A stretch of DNA of 64,000 nt from Azospirillum thermophilum (GCF_003130795.1 NZ_CP029357.1:428501-492500), one strand, 5' to 3'. Positions 18,976 to 29,912 are shown, numbered from the stretch's first letter. The notes: generated by a model from the sequence alone, not told the origin. A program made the numbers and translations.

Positions 18976-19779
18976 TCACCGCGGCGGTCGGGCGGCTTCC
19001 GGAGTCGCGGGCAGCACGGCGCCGAGCAGCGCCCGTGCCGCCGGGTGGTCGAAGACGAGAGGGGAGCGGACCGGCCGGTCCTCCACCAGCTCCCCGTCGT
19101 GCAGCACCGCCACCCGGCTGCAGAACCGGCGGACCAGCCGGACGTCGTGGGTGATGAACAGGAAGGCGGTGCCCAGCCGGTCCCGCAGCCCGGCGAGCAG
19201 CTCCATGATCTGGATCTGCAGCACGAGGTCGAGGTTCGACACCGCCTCGTCCAGCAGGATCAGCCGGGGTTCCGGGGCGAGCGCGCGGGCGATGCAGACG
19301 CGCTGGACCTGACCGCCGCTCAAGCTCCCCGGCAGCCGGCCGGCATCCTCCGGCGCCAGCCCGACCAGCCGCAGCAGGTCCGCCACCCGCGCCGCCCGCC
19401 CCGGCGCGTCGAGGTCGGTCAGGTGGCGCAGCGGCTCGGCGACGATCCGGCCGATCCGGTGACGCGGATTGACGGCACCCAGCGGGTCCTGGAACACCGC
19501 CTGCACCGACCGGCGGAAGGCGCGGCGGCCGGCGGCGTCCAACCCGTCGATCGGCCGGCCGAGGCAGCGCACCGTGCCGCCGTCCGGCCGTTCGAGGCCG
19601 AGCATCAGGCGGGCCAGCGTGCTCTTCCCCGACCCGCTGGCGCCGAGCAGCGCCACGCTCTCCCCCTCGCGCACCGACAGGCTGACGCCGCGCAGCACCG
19701 TCTTCGCCGGACCGCCGCCGAAGGCGCCTTGTCCGGCATACCGCTTCTCCACCGCCTCGGCGGCCAGCAGGACCGTCAC
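18976..19779 (-). CDS. nikE: Nickel ABC importer, ATP-binding subunit NikE
   Basis: 267-aa ABC ATPase of the peptide/nickel family that powers the NikBC channel on the cytoplasmic face. Walker A is GASGSGKST, the signature is LSGGQVQRV, Walker B is LILLDEAVSNLD and the switch His is in FITHDVRLVRRF. The Ala after Asp-Glu in Walker B (DEAVS) is also found in NikE/DppF relatives. Last gene of nikABCDE; its ATG overlaps the nikD stop by four bases. Confidence 0.93.
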   Translation of the reverse strand: MTVLLAAEAVEKRYAGQGAFGGGPAKTVLRGVSLSVREGESVALLGASGSGKSTLARLMLGLERPDGGTVRCLGRPIDGLDAAGRRAFRRSVQAVFQDPLGAVNPRHRIGRIVAEPLRHLTDLDAPGRAARVADLLRLVGLAPEDAGRLPGSLSGGQVQRVCIARALAPEPRLILLDEAVSNLDLVLQIQIMELLAGLRDRLGTAFLFITHDVRLVRRFCSRVAVLHDGELVEDRPVRSPLVFDHPAARALLGAVLPATPEAARPPR

Positions 19780-20558
19780 GCGACCTCCTCCGGATAGAGC
19801 GCCCGATGGGCGGCGAGCAGGGCGCGGGCTGCGCCGGAGCGCGGCGCCGCGAACAGGTCGGCCACCGGCGCCGTCTCGACGATGCGGCCGGCCTCCATCA
19901 CCGCCACGTCGTCGGCCAGACGGGCGACCACCCCCATGTCGTGGGTGACGATCAGCACCCCCAGCCCCCGCGTGGCGACCAGCCGCTCGATCAGCGTCAG
20001 GATATGCGCCTGGGCCAGCGGGTCGAGGTCGGTCGTCGGCTCGTCGGCCAGCAGGAAGGGCACCCCGGCCAGCAGCGCCAGGGCGATCATCATGCGCTGG
20101 AGCATGCCGCCGCTCATCTCGAAGGGATGCAGCCGGGCGACGCGCCCGGGCTCGGGCAGGCCGACCTCGGCCAATGCCTCGGCCAGACGCTCGTCCAGCG
20201 CGCCGGCATCCCCGCGCAGCGCCAGCGTCTCGCGCGCGTGGGCCCGCATGGTCAGCACCGGGTTGAAGGCGCTGCGCGGATTCTGCATCACCGTCGCCAC
20301 CACCCGGCCGGGCAGCGCCGCCGGTTCGACCGCCACGCCGTCCAGACGGACCCGGCCGGCAAGCCGCTCCACCCCGGGCGGCGCCAGACCCTGCAGCCCC
20401 AGGCAGGTCAGGGATTTGCCCGACCCGCTGGCGCCGACCAGCGCGGTGACCCGTCCGCGCTCCACCGCCAGATCGATGCCATGCACCAGCTCCACCGGCC
20501 GGCCGTCGCGGCGGGCGGAAAGCCGCAGCCCCTCCACGCTCAGGCGATGCGCGCTCAA
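19776..20558 (-). CDS. nikD: Nickel ABC importer, ATP-binding subunit NikD
   Basis: 260-aa ABC ATPase partner of NikE. Walker A is GASGSGKSLTC, the Q-loop is VMQNPRSAFNPVLTM, the signature is MSGGMLQRMMIAL, Walker B is LLADEPTTDLD and the switch His is in IVTHDMGVV. No ATG exists near the expected N-terminus. The TTG at 20558 overlaps the nikC TGA as TTGA and has GGGAGGGGG six bases upstream, so I take TTG as the start, translationally coupled to nikC. Confidence 0.9.
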   Translation of the reverse strand: MSAHRLSVEGLRLSARRDGRPVELVHGIDLAVERGRVTALVGASGSGKSLTCLGLQGLAPPGVERLAGRVRLDGVAVEPAALPGRVVATVMQNPRSAFNPVLTMRAHARETLALRGDAGALDERLAEALAEVGLPEPGRVARLHPFEMSGGMLQRMMIALALLAGVPFLLADEPTTDLDPLAQAHILTLIERLVATRGLGVLIVTHDMGVVARLADDVAVMEAGRIVETAPVADLFAAPRSGAARALLAAHRALYPEEVA

Positions 20559-21430
20559 TGGTCGCCCCCTCCCAGCGTCGGATCGAGCCGGTCGCGCAGG
20601 GCGTCGCCCAGCAGGTTGAAGCCCATCACCGTCAGCAGGATCATCAGCCCCGGCCACAGCATCAGCATCGGCTGGGTCCAGATGAACTCGCGCGCGTCGT
20701 TGATCATCACGCCCCATTCCGGCGTCGGCGGCGTCACCCCCAGCCCCAGGAAGGACAGGCCGGCGACATGCAGGATCATGTGCCCGATGTCGAGCGTCGC
20801 CAGCACCACGAGCTGCACCAGCACCCCCGGCAGGATATGGTCCATGAAGACGCGCGGGCGCGACGCGCCGGAGACCATGGCGGCGGCCACGAAGTCGCGC
20901 TCGCGCAGCGACAGCACCATGCCGCGGACGATGCGGGCGTACCAGGCCCAGTGCGACAGCGCGATCGCCAGCACCACGTTGGTCAGCCCGGTGCCGAGCA
21001 CGCCGACCATGAACATGGCGAGCACGAAGGTCGGCACGGTCAGGAAGCCGTCGCACACCCGCATGATGATCCGGTCGGCCCGCCCGCCGAGGAAGCCCGA
21101 CAGGCCACCGACGCCGATGCCCAGCGCCAGGATCAGGGCGACGATGACGGCGACCGCCCCCAGCGACACCGAGGCGCCGTGCAGCAGCCGGGCCAGCAGG
21201 TCGCGCCCGAGATGGTCGGTGCCGAGCCAGTGGGCGGCGCCCGGCCCCTCCAGCCGGGCCATCAGGTCGACGGCTTCCGGATCCCAGGGCAGCAGGGGGG
21301 CCGCCAGGGCGGCCAGCGCCATCGCGCCGACCAGGACCAGCCCGGCCATCGTCGTGCGGCGGGGCCGGGGCCACCGGAGCCGCCGGCGGCGGATGGCGGG
21401 CACGGCGTCGTCCCGGATCAGCGCGCTCAT
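20555..21430 (-). CDS. nikC: Nickel ABC importer, permease NikC
   Basis: 291-aa inner-membrane permease of the DppC/NikC type. An N-terminal membrane segment ([20 protein letters not shown]) is followed by [20 protein letters not shown] and five further segments. The EAA-type loop that contacts the ATPases is [20 protein letters not shown]. It pairs with NikB to form the channel. Both ends overlap neighbours by four bases (ATGA with nikB, TTGA with nikD), a tightly coupled operon. Confidence 0.94.
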   Translation of the reverse strand: MSALIRDDAVPAIRRRRLRWPRPRRTTMAGLVLVGAMALAALAAPLLPWDPEAVDLMARLEGPGAAHWLGTDHLGRDLLARLLHGASVSLGAVAVIVALILALGIGVGGLSGFLGGRADRIIMRVCDGFLTVPTFVLAMFMVGVLGTGLTNVVLAIALSHWAWYARIVRGMVLSLRERDFVAAAMVSGASRPRVFMDHILPGVLVQLVVLATLDIGHMILHVAGLSFLGLGVTPPTPEWGVMINDAREFIWTQPMLMLWPGLMILLTVMGFNLLGDALRDRLDPTLGGGDH

Positions 21431-22371
21431 CGCCCGACCTCCCGCGCCAGCCGGATGCGCGGATCGAGCCACGCATAGAGGATGTCGACGGCCAGATTGC
21501 ACAGCACGAAGATCACCGTCATCAGCAGGGTGAAGCACTGCAGCACCGGATAGTCGCGGTTGTAGATGGCGGAGACGGCATAGCGCCCCACCCCCGGCCA
21601 GCCGAAGATGTTCTCGATCACCAGCGTGCCGCCCAGCAGCTCGCCGATGTGCATGCCGGTCGCGGTGACGATGGGCAGCAGGGCGTTGCGCAGGATGTGG
21701 CCGTGGACGACCCGCCGCTCCGGCAGGCCGCGCAGCCGGGCGTAGAGGACGTGGCGCTGCCCCGCGGTCTCCAGCATGCTGGCGCGCAGCAGCCGGGCGT
21801 TGATGCACAGCGACATCAGCGCCACCGCGGCCACCGGCATCACCATGTGCGACCAGCCGCCCCGGCCGAGCGGCGGCAGCCAGTCGAGCGTCACGGCGAA
21901 CAGCAGCACCAGCAGGAAGCCCAGCCAGAAGTTCGGGATCGACACGCCGACGAAGGCGAGCGCCCGCACCAGATGGTCGGGCAGGCGGTCGCGGTGCCGC
22001 GCCGCCCACATGCCGAGCGGCAGGCTCACCGCCAGCGTGACGGCCAGCGCGGCGGCGCCGAGCTGCAGGGTGGCCGGCAGATAGTAGAGCAGATCGTCCA
22101 GCACCGGCCGGCGGGTGACGTAGGACAGCCCGAAATCGAGGTGAAGCGCCTGCCACAACCAGGACAGATACTGCTCCGCCAGCGGCCGGTCGAGACCGAG
22201 CAGCCGCTGCGCCGCGGCGACGGCGGCGTCGGTCGGCGGGATGCCGGACAGGCGCAGGTAATCCAGCGCCGGGTCGCCGCGCCCCAGCCGCAGCAGCAGG
22301 AACACGCCGACCGACACCGCCAGCAGCAGCGGCGGCAGGGTCAGCAGGCGGCCGGCGATGAAGCGCAGCAT
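21427..22371 (-). CDS. nikB: Nickel ABC importer, permease NikB
   Basis: 314-aa DppB/NikB-type inner-membrane permease. It opens with the membrane segment [20 protein letters not shown] and the periplasmic loop containing [16 protein letters not shown]. Six predicted membrane segments are visible, including [19 protein letters not shown]. The ATPase-contact loop is [20 protein letters not shown]. It sits between nikA (16-base gap) and nikC (4-base overlap). Confidence 0.94.
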   Translation of the reverse strand: MLRFIAGRLLTLPPLLLAVSVGVFLLLRLGRGDPALDYLRLSGIPPTDAAVAAAQRLLGLDRPLAEQYLSWLWQALHLDFGLSYVTRRPVLDDLLYYLPATLQLGAAALAVTLAVSLPLGMWAARHRDRLPDHLVRALAFVGVSIPNFWLGFLLVLLFAVTLDWLPPLGRGGWSHMVMPVAAVALMSLCINARLLRASMLETAGQRHVLYARLRGLPERRVVHGHILRNALLPIVTATGMHIGELLGGTLVIENIFGWPGVGRYAVSAIYNRDYPVLQCFTLLMTVIFVLCNLAVDILYAWLDPRIRLAREVGR

Positions 22372-22387
22372 CGTCCCTCTCCCGCCG

Positions 22388-23968
22388 TCAGGGTGCCGGC
22401 CGCATCGCGCCGAACGGGATCTCGTAGGCGCTGGCGCCGAAGCCGACCCCCTCCACCCCCCGGCTGACGGCCATGACGGTCAGGTAGGACAGCGGCAGAT
22501 AGACCGCCTGCTCGTGCAGGGTGGTCAGGATGTCGCGGTAGAGCGCCTGCCGCTCCGTCTCGTCGGTGGTCACCAGCACGGCGCCGATCCTGGCGTCGAT
22601 CTCCGCCTTCATCGGCAGGCCGCGCTGCGCCTGGTAATCGGCGTGCGCCGGCACCCGCATCGAACCCACGAAGGAGTGCGGATCGTAGGGCGCCCCCCAG
22701 GTGTCGCCGAAGATCAGGCCGAAGCGGCCGTCCTTCTGCCGGGCCTGGATGGCGTTCTCCTCCTCGCCGACCAGGACGGCCTCGAAGCCGACCGCCTTCA
22801 GGTTGGCCTGGATCGCCTCCGCGAGCGCCTTCTCCCGCGCGTCGTTGCCGATGAAGCACAGCTCCACCCGCAGCGGCCGGCCGTCGCGCTGGCGCACCGT
22901 CCCGCCGGGCGGCAGGGTCCAGCCCGCCTCGTCGAGCAGCCGCGCCGCCCGGGCCGGGTCGTGGGCGTAAGGCGCCAGGCCGAGGTCGGTGTAGGGAAAA
23001 TTGGCGGCGAAGAGGGTGTCGGCCCGCGGCTCCAGCCCATAGAGCAGCTTGGCGATGATCGCATCCTTGTTCACCGCGTGGTTGATGGCGCGGCGCACGG
23101 CAAGGTCGCTGGTCGGGGCACGGCCGCTGTTGATCGCCATCGTCCGGGTGGCGAGCGGCGGCGACACCGCGGTCCGGCCGGTGCCGCGCGCCTTGAAACG
23201 GGTGAAGCTGTCGGCCGAGATCTGGCCGGTGCCGCCGTAGATCAGGTCGATCTCGCCCGTCTCGAAGGCGACGGCGCGGGCGGTGGGATCGGGGATGACC
23301 TTGACGACGATGCGCTCGTAGGCCGGCTTCGGCCCCCAATAGGACGGATTGCGCGTGAAGACGTCGTATTCGCCCTTCTTCGTCGCGGTCAGCATCCACG
23401 GCCCGGTGCCGACCGGGGAGCGGACGCCTTCGGGGGCGAGGACCGACGGGGCGGCGAAACGCACCGGGCGGATCAGCGCCAGTTCCGGCAGGGTCGGGTA
23501 GTAGGGCGCCTTCAGGGCGAGGCGGACCTTGTGGGGGGCCAGCACCTCGACCGCCTGGATCTGCGCGATCAGCGCCAGCCACTCATGCCTGGAGCGGTCG
23601 GCCAGGATGGCATCGAAGTTGGCCTTGACCGCCGCCGCGTCGAACGGCGTGCCGTCGGAGAAGACCACGCCCTCGCGCAGGGTGAAGTCGTAGGTCCGGC
23701 CGTCCGGCGACACGGTCCAGGCGGTGGCCAGCCACGGCTCGATGGTGCCGCCGTCGCGGTAGCGCACCAGCGGTTCGTAGACCATCGCCTGGGCGAACAT
23801 CTGGTTGGGCGAATAGCGGTGCGGGTCGAGCGGCCCGACGTTGCTGGTCCAGGAGTAGGTCAGCGTGCCCCCGGGGCTGGCCGCCGCCGCCGCATGTCCC
23901 CCGGCCGCCGCCGCCAGAAAAAGGGCGGCCGTCGCCACCCGGGCGAGACTCCTCCGCCATGCCGCCAT
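22388..23968 (-). CDS. nikA: Periplasmic nickel-binding protein NikA
   Basis: 526-aa extracytoplasmic solute-binding protein that captures a nickel chelate for NikBCDE. A Sec signal peptide spans about residues 1-30 ([20 protein letters not shown], then AAAAASP). The mature part matches E. coli NikA closely from memory: [65 protein letters not shown] keeps the histidine that lines up with the Ni-contacting His416 of E. coli NikA. I chose the ATG at 23968, which places the signal peptide at the N-terminus; upstream in-frame codons to 24088 would bury it. Confidence 0.95.
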   Translation of the reverse strand: MAAWRRSLARVATAALFLAAAAGGHAAAAASPGGTLTYSWTSNVGPLDPHRYSPNQMFAQAMVYEPLVRYRDGGTIEPWLATAWTVSPDGRTYDFTLREGVVFSDGTPFDAAAVKANFDAILADRSRHEWLALIAQIQAVEVLAPHKVRLALKAPYYPTLPELALIRPVRFAAPSVLAPEGVRSPVGTGPWMLTATKKGEYDVFTRNPSYWGPKPAYERIVVKVIPDPTARAVAFETGEIDLIYGGTGQISADSFTRFKARGTGRTAVSPPLATRTMAINSGRAPTSDLAVRRAINHAVNKDAIIAKLLYGLEPRADTLFAANFPYTDLGLAPYAHDPARAARLLDEAGWTLPPGGTVRQRDGRPLRVELCFIGNDAREKALAEAIQANLKAVGFEAVLVGEEENAIQARQKDGRFGLIFGDTWGAPYDPHSFVGSMRVPAHADYQAQRGLPMKAEIDARIGAVLVTTDETERQALYRDILTTLHEQAVYLPLSYLTVMAVSRGVEGVGFGASAYEIPFGAMRPAP

Positions 23969-24112
23969 CGCATCCCCCGTTCGGTTCGGCTCCTGCCATG
24001 GTCCCCGGTCGCGGTCGCGGCATGCGCGCCGCCCCCGCCCGCCCGCCGGTTGCGGATGGACGGTCGCGGCGGGTGGCCCTATGGTCATGGCGGGAACGAT
24101 ACGGCCGGATGG

Positions 24113-24140
24113 GTATGATGTCTACGAAGAATCATCACAC
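24113..24140. promoter_or_regulatory. NikR operator
   Basis: Half-sites GTATGATG and CATCACAC are separated by 12 bases. Length and spacing equal the 28-bp E. coli NikR box (GTATGA-N16-TCATAC), with one mismatch in the eight-base arms. It lies between divergent nikA and nikR, where nickel-loaded NikR would repress the operon. Confidence 0.88.
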
Positions 24141-24187
24141 TTGCGGCACAGCGGCATCTTGACCCAGCTCACACGGTTGGAGGCGAC

Positions 24188-24667
24188 ATGCAACGGGTGA
24201 CGATCACGTTGGACGATGATCTGCTGGCCGACATCGACCGGCTGGTCGAGCGGCGCGGCTACCAGGGACGGTCCGAGGCGATCCGCGACCTTGCCCGCAG
24301 CGGTTTGGCGGAGGCCGCCGCGGCGGAGGGGGAGACGGGTCCCTGCGTGGCGGCGCTCGTCTATATCTACGACCATGCGGCGCGGGAGCTGTCGAGGCGG
24401 CTGACCACCGCCTTTCATGAGCATCACAAGCTGACGCTGACCACGCTCCACGTCCATCTGGACCACGGAAGCTGCATGGAGGTGTCGGTGCTGAAAGGCG
24501 ACGAGGCGGCGGTGCGCGGCATGGCCGAACGGGTGATCGCCGAGCGCGGCGTGCGCCATGGCCGCGCGGTCGTGATTCCGATGCGCGACGGGGAAGCCGG
24601 CGACGGGCATCACCACCACGACCACGACCATCCTGGAGCCCATCCCCCGGACGCCCCGCCGGACTGA
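24188..24667 (+). CDS. nikR: Nickel-responsive regulator NikR
   Basis: 159-aa ribbon-helix-helix repressor. Residues 1-45 are the DNA-binding RHH domain (MQRVTITLDDDLLADIDRLV). The rest is the ACT-like nickel-binding domain with the four ligands His77, His88, His90 and Cys96 in FHEHHKL, LHVHLDHGSCMEV. VLKGDEAAVRGMAERVIAERG is typical of the family. The C-terminus adds a histidine-rich tail (HHHHDHDH plus one more His) not found in E. coli NikR; it may store or sense extra metal. Divergent from nikA with a NikR box between. Confidence 0.95.
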   Translation: MQRVTITLDDDLLADIDRLVERRGYQGRSEAIRDLARSGLAEAAAAEGETGPCVAALVYIYDHAARELSRRLTTAFHEHHKLTLTTLHVHLDHGSCMEVSVLKGDEAAVRGMAERVIAERGVRHGRAVVIPMRDGEAGDGHHHHDHDHPGAHPPDAPPD

Positions 24668-24737
24668 CCGGGCTGTTCCGGCCGGCCGGCGCCGCACCGG
24701 TACCGTCGGGACGGGGCCGGGCGTCCCGGCGATCCGG

Positions 24738-27463
24738 CTACGGCCCCGGCACAGGAGACCCGGCGAAGAGGTAGTCGCTGCCCTGCGTGAAGGAGGGAAG
24801 GCCCCTGGCAATCCCGCCGACCTCCAGCGTCGAGCCGTCGGAGAAGGAGAATCTGGCGCGCCAGGACATGGCGCCTTCGATGGGCGCATAGGGCGCCACA
24901 TCCGTGACCGTCACCGGTGCGGCAAGGTCGCTTGGCGAATAGCCGGTGAACAGAATGCGGTCCCCGGCCGCGTCGAAGCCGGCGATCGTATCCTTGCCGA
25001 ACCCGTCGCCGGCCTCGCGGCCGACGACGATCAGGTCCGGAGCGTCGTCGAAGGCCACCAGCCCGCGGCTGTCCGGGGTGCCGCCGGCATCGAGACGGTC
25101 ATCGCCCAGACCGCCGATCAGCGTGTCGCGGCCCTGGGCAGGACTCCCGTCTCCCTCCGGCGCGCCGGCCGGTCCCAAGCTGTCGTTGCCGGCGCCACCG
25201 ATGCAAAGGTCGTCGCCGGGGCCGCCGCTGAGACTGTCGTCGCCAGCCATCCCGACCAGCGTGTCGTCTCCGGCCAGACCGGCAAGACCGTTCGCCGCCC
25301 CGTTGCCGGTGATGTGGTTGGACAGCGCGTTTCCCCAGGCGATGGATGCGGAGCCACGCGGCTCCGCCTGCATCGTCAGGATCTCGATCCAGTCCGCCAT
25401 CCGATAGGAGCCCTTGACGTGGACCGCGTCGGTTCCTTCCCCCGGCTTCTCCTCGATGACGTCGGCAGGAGCCGAGATGTCCGCGGTGCCGTTGATCCAG
25501 TAGACGTCGTCGCCCGGCCCGCCGGCCAGCAGATCGGCGGCCGCATCGTCGCCGCCATAGAGCGTGTCGTTGCCCGACCCGCCGATGACGCTGTCGCTTC
25601 CGCCGCCGCCGCCGACCACATCGTCGCCCGGCCCGCCGTCGGCCCGGTCGTCGCCTCTGGTCGCCCAGATCGTGTCGTCGCCGTCGAGCCCGTCGATCCG
25701 GTTGTTCCCGCCGTTGCCGATCAGCAGGTTGGCGTGGCGGTTGCCGATGGCCGCCCCGTTGGCGGACGCGCCTTTTTCCTGCAGCCGCAGATTCTCCAGG
25801 GAGTCGTCCAAGGTCCAGGAGAAGCGGGCGATCACCGTGTCGATTCCCCCGCCGGGCCGTTCAACGATGCGGTCCTCCGGACCGTTGACCCAGAAGCGAT
25901 CATCTCCGGAACCGCCGACGAGCGTGTCCGCCACGCCGTCGTCGCCGGCATAGAGCGTGTCGTTGCCGGCCCCGCCCGTCACGCTGTCCGAATCCGGGCC
26001 GCCCCCCAGCAGGTCGTGACCATCGGCGCCGTCGACCAGATCGCCGCCGTTGCCGGCAAAGACGGTATCGGCACCGGAACCGCCGGCCAGCGTGTCCTGG
26101 CCGTCGCCGCCGGTCATGTCGTCGGAGCCGCCCGCTCCGTCCACACGGTCGTCGCCTGCGCCCGCGACGATGGTATCGTTGTCGCCCCCCGCGAGGATCG
26201 TGTCGCTTCCCGCCAGTCCGTGGATGACGTCATCGCCGGAACCGCCCGTCAGGCGGTCATCATCCATCGTTCCGGTGATCCGCTGCCCGTCGCGGCCGCT
26301 CAAGCTGGCGACGAAGACGTCGAACCCCCTGTTCCGGTCGCCTTGAACGAGGCCTCCGGCATTGCTCGTGAGCACCAGGGTGCGGCCGTCGTCGGAGAAG
26401 TCGCAGATGTACACACTGGGATCGCCACCGGGACCGGAGGCGCCGGCCGGTCCGGACGTCACCCGCACCGTCTCGCCGCTCACCAGATCCCTGACGAAGA
26501 TGTCCGTCCGGCCGTTGGTGTCATTCGGGACGATGTTGCTGGCCGAGCTTTCGAAGGCCACACGCCTGCCGTCGGCCGACAGCGCCCCCCGCCCCGCGGC
26601 GCCGTTCGGCGCGCTGCCGTCGGCGGCACCGCTGACCCGCGTGACGATCCCGGTCTTCAGGTCCTTCAGGAAGAGGTCCTGACGGTTGTCCTGGTCGCCC
26701 GGCACGAGGCCGTTCTCCGCGCTTTCGAACAGCAGCATGGTGCCGTCGGCGGAGAGCTGGCCCCACATGCTGTGCCGGGCGGCAAGCGAGACCTCGCCGG
26801 TGACCGTGTCCTTGAGCAGGAGCAGGCCGCCCCCCGGCTTTTCGATGCCGGGGACGAGATTGGTGGCCTGGGTGGAGATCAGGACCTTCGAGGCGTCCGC
26901 CGACATCGAGATGCCATAGGCGGACTCGTCGGCGGGACGGCCGTTGACGTCCGTGCTGACCATCGTCCGGGCGCCGCTGAGCATGTCGACGAGATAGACC
27001 TCGGAGCCGGCGCTTGTCAGGAGCATCGTCCTGCCGTCTTTGGAAAAGAGATACCCGTCGTTTCCTTCGGTATCGTCGACCAGATCGACGGCCGCCGACT
27101 TGAGATCGGCGATGGCGACATAGTCGTTGAAGCCTGAATAGCCGGGTTCGAGGCTTCTGAACGCGATCCTGGACCCGTCCCCGACAAAGACCGGCCAGAC
27201 GCCGCCCAGGTCATGCCTGTCCTGTTGAGGCGCGCGGGGACGTAACGCACGACCTCGCCCGTCTGCAGATCCTTGACGAAGACGTCGAAGTACCGGTTGG
27301 TGTCTCCGGCCACGAGATCGCCGGAGTCGCTGTGGAACGCGACCTTCGTGCCGTCGGGGGACAGGGACGCGCCGGGAGCGAACTGCAGGTCGCCCCGGCT
27401 CTGCACGCCCTCGGCATTGCGATTGGCGATGACGATGCGCGTCACGGTCAGAGGAGCGCTCAT
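24738..27463 (-). CDS. Secreted beta-propeller/RTX calcium-binding protein (frameshifted in this sequence)
   Basis: About 908 aa after joining two frames. Residues 1-400 form TolB/PD40-like propeller repeats: LSPDGTKVAFHSDSGDLVAG, then LSADGRRVAFESSASNIVP, each with an S-D-G turn. Residues 400-780 hold a dozen or more RTX nonapeptides (GGSGDDVIHG, GGAGNDTLYAG) that bind calcium. A C-terminal DFDAA-like end segment is typical of type I secretion substrates. There is no Sec signal. The N-terminal frame (from MSAPLTVTRIVIANRN) passes into the next frame at a GGGG run, 27236-27239; one extra base restores a continuous protein. No type I exporter genes are in the window. Role unknown, probably extracellular or surface-bound. 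Confidence 0.82.
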
Positions 27464-27880
27464 AGCCGTTCATTCCCCGCTTCGGTCCACACCCCTTCGG
27501 CCCGATGCCCGGCATGGCGCCGAACCCACCGGCCTCGCGATTCAACGTTCGGTTCAGGCGGGGTCCGGGATCAATCGACCCGAGGGTATATGTACCGACG
27601 GGGCGCCCGACACGGTCCCGCGAGCGTGGCCGGCGAAGTCGGCGGCACGGGCCGGCGGGGCGCGGTTCGCGCAACCCTGCCCGCCACCCTGTCGCCAGAC
27701 CCAGCGTGGCGGCCCGCCGGATCGGGGGGCTGGTTGCCGGCGCCGATCCCCCCCGGAACCCGCCCGGTGTCGCAGGCCGATGCACAGGATCCGCCCTTTT
27801 CGGCTTGGGATATCGGGAGGCCTCATGCATAAACCAAGCGAGGCCGCGCATCCCCGACAGCGCAGGATCCGATAGGAACC
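27464..27880. other. 417-base divergent intergenic region
   Basis: Separates the RTX gene from the WcbI-like gene. Short open frames here are GC-rich shadows without recognisable domains. It presumably holds both promoters, but I see no clear boxes or repeats. Confidence 0.4.
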
Positions 27881-28798
27881 ATGATTCTATATGGGAACCA
27901 GGCCAGTGATGCCGAACTGGTGCTGTTGTACGGCAATTGCCAGATCCCGTTCCTGGCACGCCTGCTGGCTGCGGCCCGTGACGACAAGGGCTATCTCTGT
28001 GTTTTGAATCACGCCCCGCCGGGCAGGGAACCGGAAAGACCCACGGCCGGACAGTTGCGCCGCTGCACCTTGTATCTGGAGCAGTACGACAGCCAGCCCG
28101 ATTTGCCGGCGTGGACGGTCGTGGGCGACATCCGGCGCCATGGGCTGCCGTTGCGGACATTTCTTCGCAACGCCTGCCCTTCCGATTGTCCGAAGATCGT
28201 TTTCCCCAGCTTCGTAATGACCGCCCTCTGGCCTTTCGCGACCATCGGCGATCCGCGCAATGTGCCTGAACCTGATTATGTGTGGGGCCGCTTTCCCTAT
28301 GGCAACCGGCTGGCGCTGGAGGTGCTGGCCAGTGGACTGACCGGTCCGGCCGCACTGGCCGCCTACATGGAGCGGTCGGCCGCGTGCATGCCGAACCCGC
28401 AGGAGACGCTGGACAGGGTGCGGAGCAAGCTGGAAAGCCGCGATGCCAACTGCGATGTCGGGATTGCGGATTACGTGTGGGCCAATTTCCGGGAGCGCCA
28501 CATGTTTCTGGGCTATGCCCATGTCCGAGCCTATGCCATAGGCGAACTGGCCGCCCGCCTGTACGATGCCATGCATGCGCTGATCGGAGGCGATGGCGAT
28601 GCGGCCAGACAGAGACTGCGGGCCGCCGCGAGCATGCTTCCGGACATGGATTCGCTGGAAGAACCGATCGATCCCGTGGTCGCCCGGGGGCTGGGCTTGA
28701 AATTCTACAAGCCGGGGATGCGTTTCCGGTGGTACAACCAGCACTGGACGTTCGAAGAGTACATGACCCGCTATCTGGCCTATGACGTAAACTGGTGA
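27881..28798 (+). CDS. WcbI-like polysaccharide biosynthesis protein
   Basis: 305-aa cytoplasmic protein. The N-terminal ELVLLYGNCQIPFLARLL matches the GNCQ motif near the start of the WcbI family, whose members are putative acetyltransferases acting on capsule sugars. Also visible are GDIRRHGLPLRTFLRNACPS, IVFPSFVMTALWPF and a Trp/Tyr-rich C-terminus (YNQHWTFEEYMTRYLAYD). No signal peptide or membrane segment. AGGAACC precedes the ATG at 27881. It lies in a surface-glycan neighbourhood, which supports a tailoring role. The family call rests on the motif and context. Confidence 0.6.
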   Translation: MILYGNQASDAELVLLYGNCQIPFLARLLAAARDDKGYLCVLNHAPPGREPERPTAGQLRRCTLYLEQYDSQPDLPAWTVVGDIRRHGLPLRTFLRNACPSDCPKIVFPSFVMTALWPFATIGDPRNVPEPDYVWGRFPYGNRLALEVLASGLTGPAALAAYMERSAACMPNPQETLDRVRSKLESRDANCDVGIADYVWANFRERHMFLGYAHVRAYAIGELAARLYDAMHALIGGDGDAARQRLRAAASMLPDMDSLEEPIDPVVARGLGLKFYKPGMRFRWYNQHWTFEEYMTRYLAYDVNW

Positions 28799-28858
28799 GT
28801 TACCGGATACGCAACGGATGCGGCGTCGCCGGGATGGCGGACGGCACGGCGGCTCATG

Positions 28859-29886
28859 TCAGCGCCCGTGCCGGTCGAGAAGGCCCAGAGCTTCGTCCAG
28901 CGCGCAGGCGCCATCGGCCAGCATCCGCCGAGCGTTGGCGATTGCCGCCTCCGAAGCCTCTCCCCAAACGGTGATGTCGAAATAGAATCTCCGCACCGTC
29001 TCGTTCCACAGCGCCCCCGGACCTTGCGCGTCCAGGACGGCGCCTCCCCTCCAACCGTGGCCGGCAATGCCCCCCTGTCGCTTGCCAGGACGGGCAAGCC
29101 GTTCAACTGCGCTTCCACCACGGTGCGGCCGTAAGCCTCTTCCCATACGCTCGGCATCAGCAGAAGACGGGAATCGCGGAACAGCTCGCGCACGTCCACG
29201 GTGGCGGGGCGCCACTCCACATTCGGCAATGCCCCGAAACGCCGTTGCAGCCAGGCCCGCCAGCCTTCCCCGACATGCCAGCTCTCGGCGATCAGGAAGG
29301 GCAGGTCCGGGTTGCCCGCTGCAACCTCCATCACCCGCTCGATGCCTTTCTCCGGCACCGGATTCACGAACAGCACACGATCGCCGGTGCCGGGCACGCG
29401 GTAACGGTCGGCGCGAATGACCGGCGGCAGGATGTGGCAGCGGATCCCGAACAGGGCCTTCCAGCGGCTGGCGGTGAAGCGCGAGTTGGCGAAGTACAGG
29501 ATGGCGGGATCAGGTGGCAGGGTTCCGCCGATCCGATGGATCTCGACATTGTGCAGATACACGGCGGCGGGACGCCCCGTATCCAGGGCCGACGCCAGCA
29601 TTGCCGCAAGGCTGTAGCCGCTCTGGACCAGAAGCACCGATGCCCCGGCGTCCGCCGCGACCTGAGCCAGCGCGGCGACGGGATCCGCCGCCCGCACAAC
29701 CGGATAGCCCAGGGAATGGTCGTGCCGGAGCGAGGGGCCGCTCTCCCGCCCATCCATGCGGCCGCATAGAACCGTCACGCCGCATCCCCGGTCCAGAAGG
29801 GCGAGGGCCAGCTCATCGGTGCTGGTCTGCAACCCGCCCCGCGTCTCCGGCAGATGGGGGTAGGACGAACACAGGAGAACATGCAT
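28859..29886 (-). CDS. GT4 family glycosyltransferase (frameshifted in this sequence)
   Basis: About 342 aa. Retaining, nucleotide-sugar-dependent glycosyltransferase with GT-B fold. The N-terminal domain opens with HVLLCSSYPHLPETRGGLQ. The C-terminal domain has LFVNPVPEKGIERVMEVA, the donor-binding LLLMPSVWEEAYGRTVVEA and GLPVLASDRGALPATVGG. The frame is then lost at a run of four G on the coding strand (plus-strand CCCC at 29046-29049). One extra base continues it as GGAVLDAQGPGALWNETVRR to the stop at 28859; left unrepaired, the frame runs on as nonsense to 28780. Acceptor unknown; presumably surface glycan or glycoprotein. Confidence 0.85.
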
Positions 29887-29912
29887 GGGCGTGAGCGGGC
29901 CGCAGCCCCCCG

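Noticed and set aside
24973..26300. RTX coding repeats as a possible CRISPR-like or satellite array
   Set aside because: The repeats are codon-level and degenerate, encoding GGxGxD nonapeptides; spacing and spacers are not CRISPR-like.
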